A stretch of DNA of 64,000 nt, from positions 134,841,053 through 134,905,052 of the forward strand of contig NC_086024.1 of assembly GCF_036323735.1 (NCBI RefSeq), in the 5' to 3' direction. This DNA comes from Rattus norvegicus (Eukaryota > Chordata > Mammalia > Rodentia > Muridae). How positions within the stretch are numbered: position 1 is the stretch's first letter; each line of letters begins with the position of its first letter. The notes beneath the pieces were generated by a model. That model ran no database searches. It saw only the letters and a list, made by a program, of their open reading frames with translations, and was not told the DNA's origin. Positions 22,540-34,020 of this stretch are shown piece by piece. A program made the translations under genes and the position numbers.

Positions 22540-22916
22540 AGCATTAAAGCCAATCATCATGTTGGCATTAGAGAAATAATCAGGTAGATCCCTCATGACT
22601 ATAACTATAAATATGTTCTGGGAAATGTGAACCGATTAAGCCTAATAAGATATAGACATCTCATGCCATGGCCAAGATGGGTTTTTAAACAAATAGAAGG
22701 TTGGGTTGACATTTGTGAACCAAATAATGCAATTAGACATATTAAGAGAACAAAGGGAAAAGTAGACGGCCATGCCCACATACGCAGAGACGCCTCAGGC
22801 GAGCCCCGACAGCTCAGTTCTTACAACCCGCTCTCACAAATTAAAGTTAGAGGAAATCACCTCAACATGATACAGGACCGCTTCAACCCAGATCAGTGCT
22901 AACCTTAGAAGAGGTA
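22540..22916 (+). mobile_element. Ancient L1 relic, reverse-transcriptase region (c)
   Basis: 'ccatggccaagatgggtttt', 'gacatattaagagaacaaag' and 'cctcaacatgatacaggacc' resemble, in order, the RT-domain coding sequence of L1 ORF2. The catalytic frame is destroyed. Confidence 0.6.
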
Positions 22917-22919
22917 TTA

Positions 22920-23165
22920 TAAATGCCTATTTAGGGCTGAGCACTCAGTTATCACAGAAGAAGGGGAGGGAAGAAAGACGAGGGAGGAGGTCTGCGGAGT
23001 GCTGTTTCCTGGACACGACACAGACGTTGCAATCCTGACACCACGGAAGCTTTGGTTGCCTTCACTGGGCCTGCACAAGACCACATTTGTCAGCCGCCAA
23101 GCAGGGACCTTGGGAGTGTGTAACCCCTTCCCCACCAATGCTTAAGGAGAGACAGCCGTTGTCGT
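22920..23165 (+). mobile_element. Lx-type L1 3' UTR fragment
   Basis: 'gggctgagcactcagttatc', 'gtgctgtttcctggacacga' and 'gggcctgcacaagaccacat' match the order of an Lx L1 3' UTR segment. Confidence 0.55.
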
Positions 23166-24204
23166 TAGCTGTGTGCCTGCTATTCAACCAGACTCCAGTG
23201 CACAGCTACACACCTACAGGCACACAGGTGGCCACGAGCTGGCGGTCATAAAGACCAGACTTCCACTGAGTCTGGAACTGCCAGAAAGTATTTAATTAAT
23301 TCTAATGCCCTATTCCGCTGCGGCCACAGTGCACAGAACTAACTGCTGTTGGTACAAGAAGAAACGTCTCAAAATAGCCCTCTCCTGTGTAGGGAAAAAC
23401 CCTGCTAATTAAGGTTGAAGTCCACCGTGACTGAAAGGCCTCCAAGCTTCGTGCAATATGGGAGACTCCTTTGTTAGCAAGTTTTCTCCTTCTCTGACCT
23501 TTCCTGGGGTACTCTAAGCCCCCACACTCTCTACTTGAGGAATGCCCTGTGTGGCTTCAGTTGGTTTACAAGATTAATTTCCTTTCTCCTGACAAAACCT
23601 GTTCAGCCAGCACCTGAGGCTCCTGAAATGCTTCCCCATGCTAATGAGGCATTTCAGGTACCTTAAGCCACCAGCCAACGACCTTTGCCCATCCTGGATG
23701 TCCCTGCTTTCAGTTCCACAAAACTTTATAAGCCTTCAATCACCCTAAGTAGAGTTGACCTACCTACTGACAAGCGTTCCTGGTGGTCATTCACCATAGG
23801 TACTCATAAGACTTCTGAACTCCCTTTCAAAGTCTCCGCTCTCACTGCCCTTGACAACTGTATCCACCAATGATCCATGAGAACAGGGAAAGCCCCTCCT
23901 GAGTGTCTTTCTTGGATGCTGGGATCAGATTCCTTCATCGTCCTTTAGGCTGGTCTAAAGGAGATGACTCCTCAACTTCCAGTCACCCTGAAACACTGCA
24001 GCTGCTTAGGGAGAAAGGCCCAATCCACAAGACAATGCCTGAGCTCGGTATGACCAGCAGAGGATGAAATAGGCTGCAGACAGAGGAAAAGGTGGCATTC
24101 ATACCAGACCAGTGGACTTCCAGAAGCCATGATGCACGGTCCATTTCACCACAGGGGTCACCCTCCAGCTGAACAGAAGAGGAGAGAGCCTAAGGGAGTG
24201 GCAT
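23166..24204. other. Anonymous sequence with AT-rich homeodomain-like cores
   Basis: TTAATTAATT near 23291, CTAATTAAGG near 23405 and several TAAT cores occur, but no gene or repeat was recognised. Confidence 0.4.
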
Positions 24205-24590
24205 CATCTTAGCATTTCTATGGAATTGACGAGACACCATGATGAAAGCAAGCTGGGGAGGAAAGGGTTTATTCAGCTTACAGTTCCATACCACTCTTCA
24301 TCGCCAAAGGAAATCAGGATAGGAGCTCAAACAGGGCAGGAACCTAGAGGAAGATGATGATGCAGAGGCCACAGAGGAGTACTGCTTACTGGCTTGCTCA
24401 GTCTGCGTTCTTATACGACGACCAGCCCAGGGATGGCACCACCCAAAATAGGCTGAGTCCTCCCCATCAATCACTAACTAAGAAAGTGTCCTACACCCTG
24501 ATCTTATAAAGACATTTTCTCAATTAAGTTCCCTTCCTTTCAGATAACTCTAGCTTATGTCAACCTGACATAAAACTAGCCAGTACAGGG
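24205..24590 (-). repeat. LTR-like rodent repeat, nearly complete
   Basis: Antisense order of a common rodent family: 'gacgagacaccatgatgaaa', 'gaaagggtttattcagctta', 'gatgcagaggccacagagga', 'ctgcttactggcttgctcag', 'gataactctagcttatgtca', 'cataaaactagccagta'. Read on the minus strand it starts TG-like and carries an AATAAA-type region near its end. Confidence 0.8.
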
Positions 24591-25449
24591 ACCTTTGACT
24601 GTCTAGTCCTCTTGAGATACCCCCAAGCCCAGCCTTCATCAGGGAGCAGAGTTGTGCTGTGGCAGGCAAGGGACCAGACACAGTAGAATAGGAGACTGAA
24701 TTCTATGCCATTGGGTTCCAGACCATAGAAAGCTGATACACATAGTCTCTTCCCTTTGGACGGGTCCCTTAGTGACTTCCAGAAAAGCAGAGAGTGGCTC
24801 TTCTGACCTTGCCCCCCAGAAACCACAGCTCATTTCTGAAGGAGCATTCCTTTCTCTCTCCCACATTCCCACTCCTCTCTGGAGTAGCATCCCAAAAAGA
24901 GCCCTCTTAGGAATGCAGCCTCCACCACTGGCCAACACCCTTCCCACATCTCCAGACCTCCTCCATCCTGGCCTGCTTGCCTTCCCAAGGCACAGCCACT
25001 ACAGTCAGCTGTGGCTCCTGCTGAGAATGCCAAAGGGCCACTTAGGTGGGAGGGACTAAAGGGCCGGGAAACTCTCTTAGTCACTCTGAACTCTGTTGTC
25101 TTGAAGACAACCAAAGCTCCCATCAGCCTTCAGTGGGGAAGGAGCAGCCTTCCTGGGCTAAGGAACAGGGGCCTTGAGCAGAACAGGGAACAGAGAACAG
25201 ACAGGGCTGTTGCAAGGCAAGAAGCCATAGTAAGTGAGGCAGGGACACAGAAAAGTGGCAGGTGCTACATGAGGGATTGAGAGGAGGCTCTTAGCTCTGG
25301 TAGATAGTGGCTCTAGACAGAAGCTTGCTTTGTTTGTTTACATCAAGAGGGAAAGCAACAGGGAGCTTCAGTCCAGGATGCTAAGGTACATCTCTCCCCA
25401 CTGCAAGAATCAGAATCTGCAAAGTCACAAAATTCTGAATCTGGGCGAA
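24591..25449. other. Anonymous sequence
   Basis: Several overlapping open frames of 60-100 codons occur on both strands, but none has a recognisable domain or splice context. No repeat recognised. Confidence 0.45.
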
Positions 25450-25586
25450 GACTGAAGGGACTGGAGAGAAGGCTTGGTGGTTATGAACTCTGGTACTCTG
25501 TCATGAAGACCAGAGCTGCATCACAGCACCACATTAGATCTCTCACAAATGCCTGTTCTTTAACACCAAGTGCATCTGACATCACC

Positions 25587-25588
<2 letters not shown>
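25450..25588 (+). mobile_element. Diverged B2-type SINE
   Basis: 'gggactggagagaaggcttg' and 'atgcctgttctttaacaccaagtg'-like sequence lead into a CA array. The B2 head is recognisable, the body poor. Confidence 0.6.
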
Positions 25589-25630
<42 letters not shown>

Positions 25631-25702
25631 GCACATACACACAGACACACACACATACACACAAGCACACACACATATACACAAGCACACACACATATAC
25701 AA
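25589..25702. repeat. (CA)n-rich microsatellite
   Basis: About 20 CA units followed by CA with GCACATA and GACACA interruptions, at the 3' side of the preceding SINE. Confidence 0.97.
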
Positions 25703-27260
25703 TAAATAAATATATCTGAAATATGTTGAGGTTTGGTCTGTTACCATATATTGTAATACTAAATACTAGCCCCCGACCAGGAGATTTTCAAGGGTGCAGA
25801 AATCTTCAGGTACACCAAGTGATGATGTGCAGACCACAAGGAGGAGAGCAGGGAGGTAGAGAAAGGAGAAAATGCCATGGGGTAGGTGAATCTTGAAAAC
25901 ATGGCCATAAGGGCTGGCCGGTCAGAGTAAGAGCAGCCCAGATGAAACAGGCAACTTGCACAATAGAGTTGTTGATGAAAACAGACAAACTAGTGTAGAT
26001 GGTTGATATCTGCCCGGCTCTAACACGTTAAGGCTTATTATAAATATAAAGGCTTTGTGATTTTTATTTGGGGACTGAATGATTAAAAAGTAGATTGAAC
26101 CCCCCAGTTAATATTTACCATGGCAAAAGTACTTTGAACTGGGTTCCCAAAATTGAGTACCCCATGAAGAATTTTTTTACACCACAGAAAAGGAGTGACA
26201 ATGAGCTACAAACAGAATCAGACAGACAGACAGGAAAACAGAGGGGCAGCCTTGAAGCCCAACCTCTCACACTAAGCCACCAGCTTCAGGAAAGCTGCAC
26301 CTAGAGCTCCTGGAGTCAGGGCTCTTGAAGACAACAAAGCCCTTCCTAGCATGAGCTGCAGAAATCCCACAGTTTTAAGAGTCAAAGAGATGGGTTTATA
26401 CAAATTGGTCCCCAATGCAGGGGATGTAGGTGCAAACATCAGTAGGAAAACAAAACAGAGTATAGACTGAAACTCTCAAGACAGTAGAATTAGCCAAGCC
26501 AGAATACAAGATAGCTACAAATGACCCATGTAAAGAAGACAAGTGTGGGGTTCTAAAAATAATCAAATGAGTGTCTACCTGTGACAAGTACTGGATTCTG
26601 ATAATGTGTCAAAGGAACTCAAAGAAAACAAAGAGGTCATTTTGGCAATAATTAACTTGGTGGAAAAACAGACAATGAGTTTGATACTGCTAGCAGAAGG
26701 GTGGACTGTTTTACCCACTACTATTCTGCCCAACAGTCCAGCACATGCACCTTAACCAGGGCTTCTCTGAGAAATGATACCACCCAGAAAAGAGGTTACA
26801 TGAACTTATACCTTTAGAGCCCCCTATGTGATGCAGAGCTTCTGCACACACCTCATTCCTGTGCTGGCCACAGAATTTCATGACCCCAGCTGGCCATTAT
26901 TCTACTGGTGCCACAGGACTTCCTGAAGGGTGCTCCCTCTGCCATTCTTGCTTCCATTCTGCACAGTCCACTTTCTCCCTTCCTTGGAAAGATTACTTCA
27001 CAATATGCCTTAACCTTGGAGTTCTGTGGATTCAGTGTTTGAAGGTGGTTCTTGTCTTTCAGTCCTGAGTTGGATAAAATTCTTATACGAACCAATTTCC
27101 TGAGTTCTTGCGTATCTGTATATTCACAATGTCAGTTTAGCTAGGTATAAAATAATGTTCCTGTGCAACTGTCTCCTCCATCTGGAAAAAAAAATATGTA
27201 AGCTACATTTCAAATATGTGAAGAAAATTGAAGAGAGGGATCTATTTTAGTAGCTTTAAC
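25703..27260. other. Anonymous sequence
   Basis: About 1.55 kb with no feature I can name. Old L1-derived sequence is possible around 26.2-26.7 kb but the match is too weak to call. Confidence 0.4.
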
Positions 27261-27387
27261 AAGAAATGAATTGGTGGGGTTGGGGATTTTGCTCAGTGGT
27301 AGAGCGCTTGCCTAGCAAGCACAAGGCCCTGGGTTTGGTCCCCAGCTCCGAAAAAAAGAAAGAAAAAAAAAAAGAAATGAATTGGTG
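27261..27387 (+). mobile_element. ID element (BC1/tRNA-Ala-type SINE)
   Basis: The 75-bp ID body starts at 27276 (ggggttgggg), with A-box 'tgctcagtggtagagc' and B-box 'gggtttggtcc', and ends 'cagctccg'. It is followed by an A/G-rich tail to 27371. The 16-bp duplication aagaaatgaattggtg is exact at 27261-27276 and 27372-27387, giving a textbook recent retroposition. Confidence 0.98.
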
Positions 27388-27409
27388 TTGACTAAGCATT
27401 CCCTCTACA

Positions 27410-27695
27410 CGATGGTTAGTTAGCCTTACTTCTCATCTTGACAATTAATCCAGAATCACATGGGGAGATGGTCCTCTGAAGAATTATTTTGATTGAGTTA
27501 ATTAATGGAGAATGTCTTGTCTTGACTGTGCATTGTCATCCCCTGGCCAGGAGATCCTGAGCTGGATGAGGTAGAGAAATGGAGCTGGACATAACATGCA
27601 TCTCTCTCTGCTTTTAGGCTGTGGATACAATGTGACTAGCTACTTAATGCTCTTGTTGCTTTGACTTCCCTGTCACAAGGCAGTGTATCTTGAAC
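27410..27695 (+). repeat. LTR-like rodent repeat
   Basis: 'gttagttagccttacttctc', 'catcttgacaattaatccag' and 'atacaatgtgactagctact' resemble the family at 30100-30480. Immediately followed by a second family member. Confidence 0.55.
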
Positions 27696-27699
27696 CCTG

Positions 27700-28085
27700 T
27701 GTTGGTTAGATTTCGTTGTTGCTGTTGTTTATCAAACTGACACAAGCTAGGGTCATCTGGAAAGAGGGAATTCAATTGAGAAAAAGTACATCCATTAGAT
27801 TGGCCAGTAGGCAAATTTGTGGGACATTTTCTTTGTTAATGATTTATTGACATGAGGCACCTAGCCTATCTGGGCATGTGATCCTGATTTATTTAAGAAA
27901 GCAAGCTAAGCAAGCCATGTAAAACAAGGCAATAAACACAGTCCCTCCATTGTTTCTGACTCTGTGATTGAACTCCTGCCCTGACTTCTTTCAGTGATGG
28001 ACATGTGAACAAAACAAACTCTTTTCTCCCAAGTTGATTTTGGTCATGGATGTTATCATAGCAACAGAAAGCAAAACAGGACAAA
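27700..28085 (+). repeat. LTR-like rodent repeat
   Basis: 'tgttggttagatttcgttgt', 'gacacaagctagggtcatct', 'agcaagctaagcaagccatg', 'tgacttctttcagtgatgga' and 'tatcatagcaacagaaagca' give a full-length sense copy of the family seen antisense at 24205-24590. Confidence 0.8.
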
Positions 28086-28409
28086 CTATGAGCCACGGTA
28101 AACCCTTTCTTAAGTTACTTTTGTGTAGCCTGACTTTTGGCTACTCCATGGGTTCCCTTTTCTACCACCCCTCTTCACTCTTATTCCACCCTTCCAACTC
28201 CCCAACACTAAGTAGGAGAGAAGAAAAGTTAGAGGGGAAATGAAGCACCAATATCATTAAACTACTTCCTGTAGATTAGGGGTGTCAAGTTCCTTGGGGC
28301 AAGTTTGATCTTCACTGTCAGGATGCCCCCTTTCTTCTTCTCAGCACTTTGCACATGACCACTTGACAAACCATAACAGCAGCAACAGGCAAACACTACC
28401 AGCAGCAGC
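28086..28409. other. Anonymous sequence
   Basis: No feature recognised. Confidence 0.4.
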
Positions 28410-28492
28410 AGCAAGAGGAGGAGGGGGGAGGGGGAGGGGAAGGGAAGGAGGATGAAGGGGAGGAAGAAGGAGAAGAGGAGGAGGGGGAGAAG
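28410..28492. repeat. GGA-rich polypurine tract
   Basis: AGGAGGAGGGGG and GAGGAAGAAGG units over about 80 bp, preceded by a CAG/AGC-rich run. Confidence 0.9.
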
Positions 28493-28693
28493 CAGCAGAC
28501 ACCATGCCTCTCTTGGTGCACTTTCAAGAGTCCCCAGAATTTCAAACGTCATATGCTTGCAGAAACTATCCGCAGCTGTTAAAATCATGCCCCTGCTAGA
28601 GCACAAGACAAATCATCGTCAGCTGCTGTGGACAATCTAAAGCAGCCCCATATCCCACACCTGGGATTAAAATGAAAACGTGTTCCCAGAATA

Positions 28694-28699
<6 letters not shown>

Positions 28700-28752
<53 letters not shown>
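28700..28752. repeat. (GT)n microsatellite
   Basis: About 26 uninterrupted GT units. Confidence 0.98.
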
Positions 28753-28754
<2 letters not shown>

Positions 28755-29325
28755 AAAAACACACAAAATCCTCACTACACTTTTATCAGGGTATTTTTAT
28801 CACAGCAACAAGAAATGAGTCTAAGACCTCTGGGAGACTGTGAATGGCCTCTGAGCGGTTATCTTTGAGGATAAGTATACCTGCCTGCTTCCTGCAGTGA
28901 GGAAGCTGGGAAACTGTGGGGTAACTTAACACAGGCCGAAGAGTCAAGATGCTGGGTGTGGGTTGTGGCCTCTGTGCTAGTGGGGTGAGCATCTTGCCAT
29001 GGAATCTCAGCTATGCAACGAAGCTGGAGACATCTGCCTCAGAGGGTAACAGGAGAATTTCATGGCACGAAACTTAGACATGCCTTGAGCAAGGTCCCTG
29101 GAATCTGGAAGCTGAAAATCCCAGTGGGTGCCACGTTTCTCTTTTCTGAACGTTGTGGTTGGGAGAAGCTCTCTTGTGAGCAACTTTCTCTTCTGGAAAT
29201 AGGGCTTCCGAAGATGGACTGGCCAACACAGAAACTCTGACAAGGCTGCTTGGGTAGCAGGCAGGTTTGATGCATCTGCATTAAAATGGCTTTGTTGGGT
29301 TCCTCAAAGCCATTGTTCTTCAGGT
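28753..29325. other. Anonymous sequence
   Basis: No gene or repeat recognised. Confidence 0.45.
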
Positions 29326-29512
29326 CTGGAGGGACAACGTGGCTCAGAAGTTAAGAGGACCCAAGTTTTCCAACAGCCACATCCAGCAGCTCACAAACAT
29401 CTGTAACTCCAGCTCCAGGAGTTCTAACACCCTCTTCCAGCCTCCTTGGGCATGGCACGCACATGGTGTGTACTCATGCAGGAATACGGAAAAATAACAA
29501 TGAATCTTTTTA
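29326..29512 (+). mobile_element. B2 SINE, diverged
   Basis: 'aacgtggctcagaagttaag', 'acatctgtaactccagctcc' and 'taacaccctcttccagcctc' fit the B2 order, with an A-rich end 'aaaaataacaatg'. Confidence 0.75.
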
Positions 29513-29715
29513 AGAGTTTCTGTTTTTTCCATGTGATGTTCATGTGCTTTTCTGACACTGCCCACACTGTTCCCTAAAATTAGATCATGATTACTTTTCT
29601 CTCACATTTTCCACATTTTACCCTTTTCTGTGTCTCTCTTTTTTTTTTCTGATTCTACAATGCATCTGATTTTTATTTTGCATTTGATTCGTCTCCATTC
29701 TTATCTCTCCCCAAG

Positions 29716-30062
29716 TGTCATGGATGGGAACCCAATCCTCAACTGCATCTGATGAAGGCATTGAACCAGAGCCTTTGGAGGATGATTAGAGTTAGATCAG
29801 GCCATCGGAGTGGGGCTTCCATCATGCTATTGGTGGCTTTGTGAAAAGAACGGCAGGTCTGCGCTGACAAAGCTTTTCTCCATCTTCGCCACGTGATGGT
29901 CTCTGCTGATCATAATGCAGAGTGGGGGCCCTGCCAGATCCCAGTGCCATGTCCCTTTCTATTCCTTAGCCTCCAGACCTACAAGCCAAATAAACTTCTA
30001 TTATTTATAAATTATCCGGCCTCAGACATTTTGTGACAATGACTGAAAGCAGACTAAAATAA
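29716..30062 (+). mobile_element. MaLR-type LTR (MST/MLT1-like)
   Basis: 'aacccaatcctcaactgcat', 'agcctttggaggatgattag', 'cttcgccacgtgatggtctc', 'cctccagacctacaagcc', AATAAA at about 29990 and 'tctattatttataaattatc' are in the diagnostic order of mammalian MaLR LTRs. The end 'gcagactaaaata' matches the family terminus. Solo and decayed. Confidence 0.75.
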
Positions 30063-30099
30063 GAGGTCTAGTTTTTCCAGTTAAAATTAGCCATTGTCT

Positions 30100-30480
30100 A
30101 ATTAGCCATAATTAGTTAAAACTAACCTTGACTGCCAACTTGGTGAAATATAGAATTACCTAGAAGGCAAATCTCCGGGTGTATCCAGGAGATGTGTTCC
30201 AGAGAGGGGTAATTGAAGTGAAAATTTATCACGAAAGCTATCAGACCATTGACCTGTCTCTCTGCTTCCTGACTATGAGCACGTGACCAGCTGCCTCACG
30301 TTCCCGATACACTGCTCTCGTCTCCTTTCCTGCTACAATGAGCTGTGCTTTCAAACTGTCAGCCAAAGTGGACTCTCTCTTCCTTAAGTTTTGGTTGTCA
30401 GATGTTTCGTCATAGCCACAGAGAGACAGCCGATAGAGAAAACTGGTGCCGAGGAGTGATACTGTTGTTGTGATAAACCT
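30100..30480 (+). repeat. LTR-like rodent repeat
   Basis: 'cttgactgccaacttggtga', 'gaattacctagaaggcaaat', 'tctctctgcttcctgactat', 'gaccagctgcctcacg' and 'cagatgtttcgtcatagcca' are in family order. Family not assigned. Confidence 0.7.
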
Positions 30481-30960
30481 GACCATGTGATTAGAAGCTC
30501 TCAGACCTGGCTTATGGGAGGAGTATGGAAGAATTTGGAGCCCTCGAATGACGTAAGCAGAACTCAAAGGGCCACATTCCCAGGAATGGACAATGGCAGT
30601 CTGTCTCTTGAGGTATTAGGGGGCCAGGGATGGAGGACAAGGACTCTGTCAGAAACGGGGATCAGAGGTCATCTGTGTTACATTCTGGCAAAGAGTATGA
30701 CCGTATTACCTGTGTTCTGAGAACTCCAGTGAGTCTGAATTCAAAGACCTTGTCTCTCAGTAGCCACAATTTTATGGAGATATATTGCTGGACCATGGCA
30801 TGGTCACTATTGACTGCTCATGTCCAGATCCACCCAGACACACAGAAGCGAGTGGAACGGGAAGAAATGAAAATTGTCAGTTTGCCAAGGAAAAGAGTGT
30901 GAACTGGCTTAAAACTATAGCCAATAAAGGTGCAGGGAAAAAAACCTGTAGCTATTGAAG
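30481..30960. other. Anonymous sequence
   Basis: No feature recognised. Confidence 0.4.
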
Positions 30961-31658
30961 AGCTCTTGCTGGCTCCTGCTTTGTTAGATGGCGAAATCCT
31001 TTGTAGAACAGAAGCTCTTTAGTTTCGTGAGATCCTGTTTGTTAATTGTTGTGCTTAGGGCTATCAGTGTCCTGAACAGAAAGTCCTTTTCCTTTGCCAA
31101 GGAGCCCAAGCCTATTCCTTACTTTCTCGTCTGTCGGAGTGTCTGGTCTTACACTCATTTGTCTGGAGTTCAACGTGCAGTGCGTAGGGTGATAGATACA
31201 GATCTCTCTACATTCTGCTACATGCAACCACCCGGTTTCACCAGCACCATTTGTTGAAATGTTGTTCTTCTCCAGTGTGCACTTTTGGCTTTTTGCCAAC
31301 AGATGCCTGTAGGTATATGAAGTCCTATCTGGTTCTTCAATTCCATCGACCTGTCTTCCATCAGTCAATGTGTCTGTGGTTATGCCAATACCGAGCTATT
31401 TTCATTACTATAGCTCTGTTCTGTAATATAACTTGTTTCGTTTCTGCTTTTTTTTTCATCTTCTTGATCTCTTATTTGTTTGTCTTTGTTTTTGTGCTTT
31501 TATTTTGTTTAAAAGTGAGAAAGAACATAAAGTTGGGTGTGGAGAGAGATAGAGAGGAGCTGGGAGGAGCTGGGAGGAGCTGGAGGAGGAGAAAATGTGA
31601 TCAAAATATATTGCGTATAAATTTTAATAAAAAAATAAAGACTAAGAAATCTTTTTAA
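30961..31658. mobile_element. Old L1 (Lx-type) with inverted 5' part
   Basis: At 30975-31435 the minus strand is decayed ORF2 sequence (complement of 'gcaccatttgttgaaatg', 'ccaataccgagctattttca'). At 31440-31658 the plus strand is an L1 3' end (TTTG-rich, 'acataaagttgggtgtgg', 'gatcaaaatatattgcgta', AATAAAAAAATAAA). The head-to-head switch near 31440 is the signature of a 5'-inverted (twin-primed) insertion. Target duplications were not resolved. Confidence 0.7.
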
Positions 31659-31669
31659 ATTGTGTTAGT

Positions 31670-32690
31670 TATAGAGCCATGGGGGGAAAACAGAAAAGAA
31701 ACTGTCAACCCTGGAACAAAGGGAAAGCTGCTCTGAGGAGAAGACCCTGCTCCAACTTGTCTAAACGGAGAGTACCACCATTGTACTGCCTCTATTTCAA
31801 AATGGCCGACTTAGGAAGTATTTCCAGGGTTGGCCTCCAAGGCACACCAGTGCTGCTGCTGCAGAGGCCCAAGGAGGACCACTCAGCCTGGCAGCAGAAC
31901 TCGGCAGTGTTGCTTATGTGGCAACTGGTTTTACAGCCATGAGACGCAAGAGTGAAGTTTTCACAGAGGCTTGCATCCAGGTTCCTGAAAGCTACTGAGG
32001 CCAAGCAATGTATTGCATCTGATTCCCTACATGGGGGTCCCAGAGGCCACTGCATGATGTTGGGAAGGTGGTGCCTTAGGTATAATGGAGACCTCAGGAT
32101 GGAGATGCCAGAGTTGTGAGGTATCTGCTAAGGAAAGATGCAGGCATAGAGTGCGGCCATCCCAAGCAAGAGGCTATGTGTGTTGTAGGCAGTAGAGCTG
32201 GGAGGGTGGGGCTGCCTGAGCTCACTGGGATCTGGGCAGTGCTCCCACAAGCCCCATATGCTGGACAGGGAGCTGAAGGGTTTGGTGTTGGCCATGCTTG
32301 GTTTCAGTCTTGCTTTGACCAAATCTTTCCTTGCTTCATTCTGACATCCTTCTTTCTGAATGGAAACATTTACTGTGTATCATTCTACGTTGGAGGTATG
32401 TAATTTGTTTATTTTACAGGGGTTCACGGTTAAAAGTTTGCTGGAGTCTCAGACGAAGAAACTGCACTTAATACTTTCAAATAATTTTGGAGCTCTTGCA
32501 AGTTCGGGAATGGACTAAATACACTTTGTATTTTGGGACGAACGTGGGCTGTTTAGGCACCAGGGCGTAGAATTCTATACTTTCAAACAGCTATGTTTGG
32601 GAGTCAAGTTGACAAGGGGTGGACTCTCGCGATCTGTAATGTTGAATTTCAATTTGGGAGGTTTTAGAATCGGAAGACACACTCCTGAGT
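31670..32690 (+). repeat. Probable LTR/ERVL-like repeat region
   Basis: The part 32360-32640 ('cattctacgttggaggtatg', 'ttacaggggttcacggttaa', 'aatggactaaatacactttg', 'agtcaagttgacaaggggtg') has the phrasing of a widespread rodent repeat. 31680-32350 is less clear. Family and exact ends not assigned. Confidence 0.4.
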
Positions 32691-33205
32691 ACGTCTAGAA
32701 GGGCGCTTCCAGAGATCTGTGTGTGAGGAAGGGACCCCTCCTCCGCACCGCCCCGACAATTGTGGTTTACTATCCCGTGGGCTAGGGTGCCAAACGGAAT
32801 ATAACGTGACCGGTCACTTCATCCCGCTCCTGCCCCACCACAGCCAGAGCTGCTCTTACCTCCGTCTTACCTGATGTGCTGGACTGCGCCTTCACACCGT
32901 GAGCAAGAGCAGACCCTTCCTTCCGGTGCTGCTTTTGTCAGCAGCTGTTACAACAGGAACACTAACAGACACGCCTTACCGTGAGCCACACAAGCACATT
33001 GCTGTGTGTGCCTGACCAGCTGCAGCAGATTCAGCAGGGGCCTGAGCTCTGAGGGGCTGGAGATGCGGGAAGCCCTGCCATCGAATACCCTCCATGACTA
33101 ACCAGAAGCCGCTCGGCAGGACAGTCCGGATGCGGGAGAGAAACCCTCTCAATATCTGAGCCACCTTTTATCAGCTGTATGACATCAGACACTGGACTTC
33201 ACCCC
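32691..33205. other. Anonymous sequence
   Basis: Slightly GC-rich with several CpGs (32740-32830) but no gene structure or island-scale density. Confidence 0.4.
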
Positions 33206-33209
33206 GAGT

Positions 33210-33575
33210 TCCCTTGTCTGTTTTAGTCACTGTTCATGGTTGTGAAGAGATACCACGTCCAAGGACACTCTTATAAGAGAAAACATTTAACTGGCGGGAG
33301 GGGGAAGGTTGCTTACAGTTAAGGTGAAGTACATTACCATCATGGCAAGGAACATGGGGGACACATATCAGACTGGAACAATAGCTGGGAACTAGATCAT
33401 GATCTACAGGCCAACTGAGAGACACTGGTCCTAGCCCACACCCCCCCCAGTGACACCCTTCCCCTCAACAAGGCCACACCTCCTAATCCTTTTCAAACAG
33501 TGCCACTCCCTGAGGACTAAGCATTAAAATATATGAGTCCACGGAGGTCATTCTTATTCAAACTACCGCACTATC
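33210..33575 (-). repeat. LTR-like rodent repeat
   Basis: 'tgtgaagagataccacgtcc', 'ttaccatcatggcaaggaac', 'caacaaggccacacctccta' and 'catatgagtccacggaggtc'-like phrases are shared with 19910-20235. Confidence 0.75.
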
Positions 33576-33949
33576 AAATCGGATAGAAACAAACGGGAGC
33601 TCAACCGGTGGCGCTGCCAAGACTACAGGAGGAAAACCAGATAAAACCAGGCAGAAAGGCACTGAATCAATCCATCACCAGGCTATCACCAGGGACATAG
33701 CCCAGAGGGGTTCCCAGAACCAGTGGGTGGAGGCACTGTCCTTCCCACTGAAGCCAGGAGAAGAAAGACAACTGCTACCAAATGCCACAGTGGGTGAAGC
33801 TGTGGAGAGAAAGGAAGTAGGTCCCTAGGTGTCATAAGCCAGGAGGGAGTGACAAGGAGATGGCCAAGTCCTTTTGGGATAATGGAAAAAAAAGATCTGA
33901 AATGAAATAGTTTCAAAGACCATGAACATCATAAATGCACTTAAGGTTA
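33576..33949. other. Anonymous sequence
   Basis: No feature recognised. Confidence 0.4.
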
Positions 33950-34020
33950 TTATAAGGCACATTATAAGGCACATCATAAGGCACATTATAAGGCACATTA
34001 TAAGGCATTATAAGGCACAG
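33950..34020 (+). repeat. 12-bp tandem repeat (ttataaggcaca), about 6 copies
   Basis: Six near-identical units of ttataaggcaca, one with a T to C change and one shortened by 2 bp. Each unit contains a TATAAGG core. Confidence 0.95.

Noticed and set aside
26200..26700. Possible very old L1 coding sequence
   Set aside because: A-rich with a general L1 feel but no ordered set of family phrases could be matched.
32700..32830. CpG island / promoter
   Set aside because: A few CpGs over about 130 bp, well short of island length or density, with no adjoining exon.
33950..34020. CRISPR-like direct repeats
   Set aside because: Units are only 12 bp with no unique spacers; this is a simple tandem repeat in mammalian DNA.
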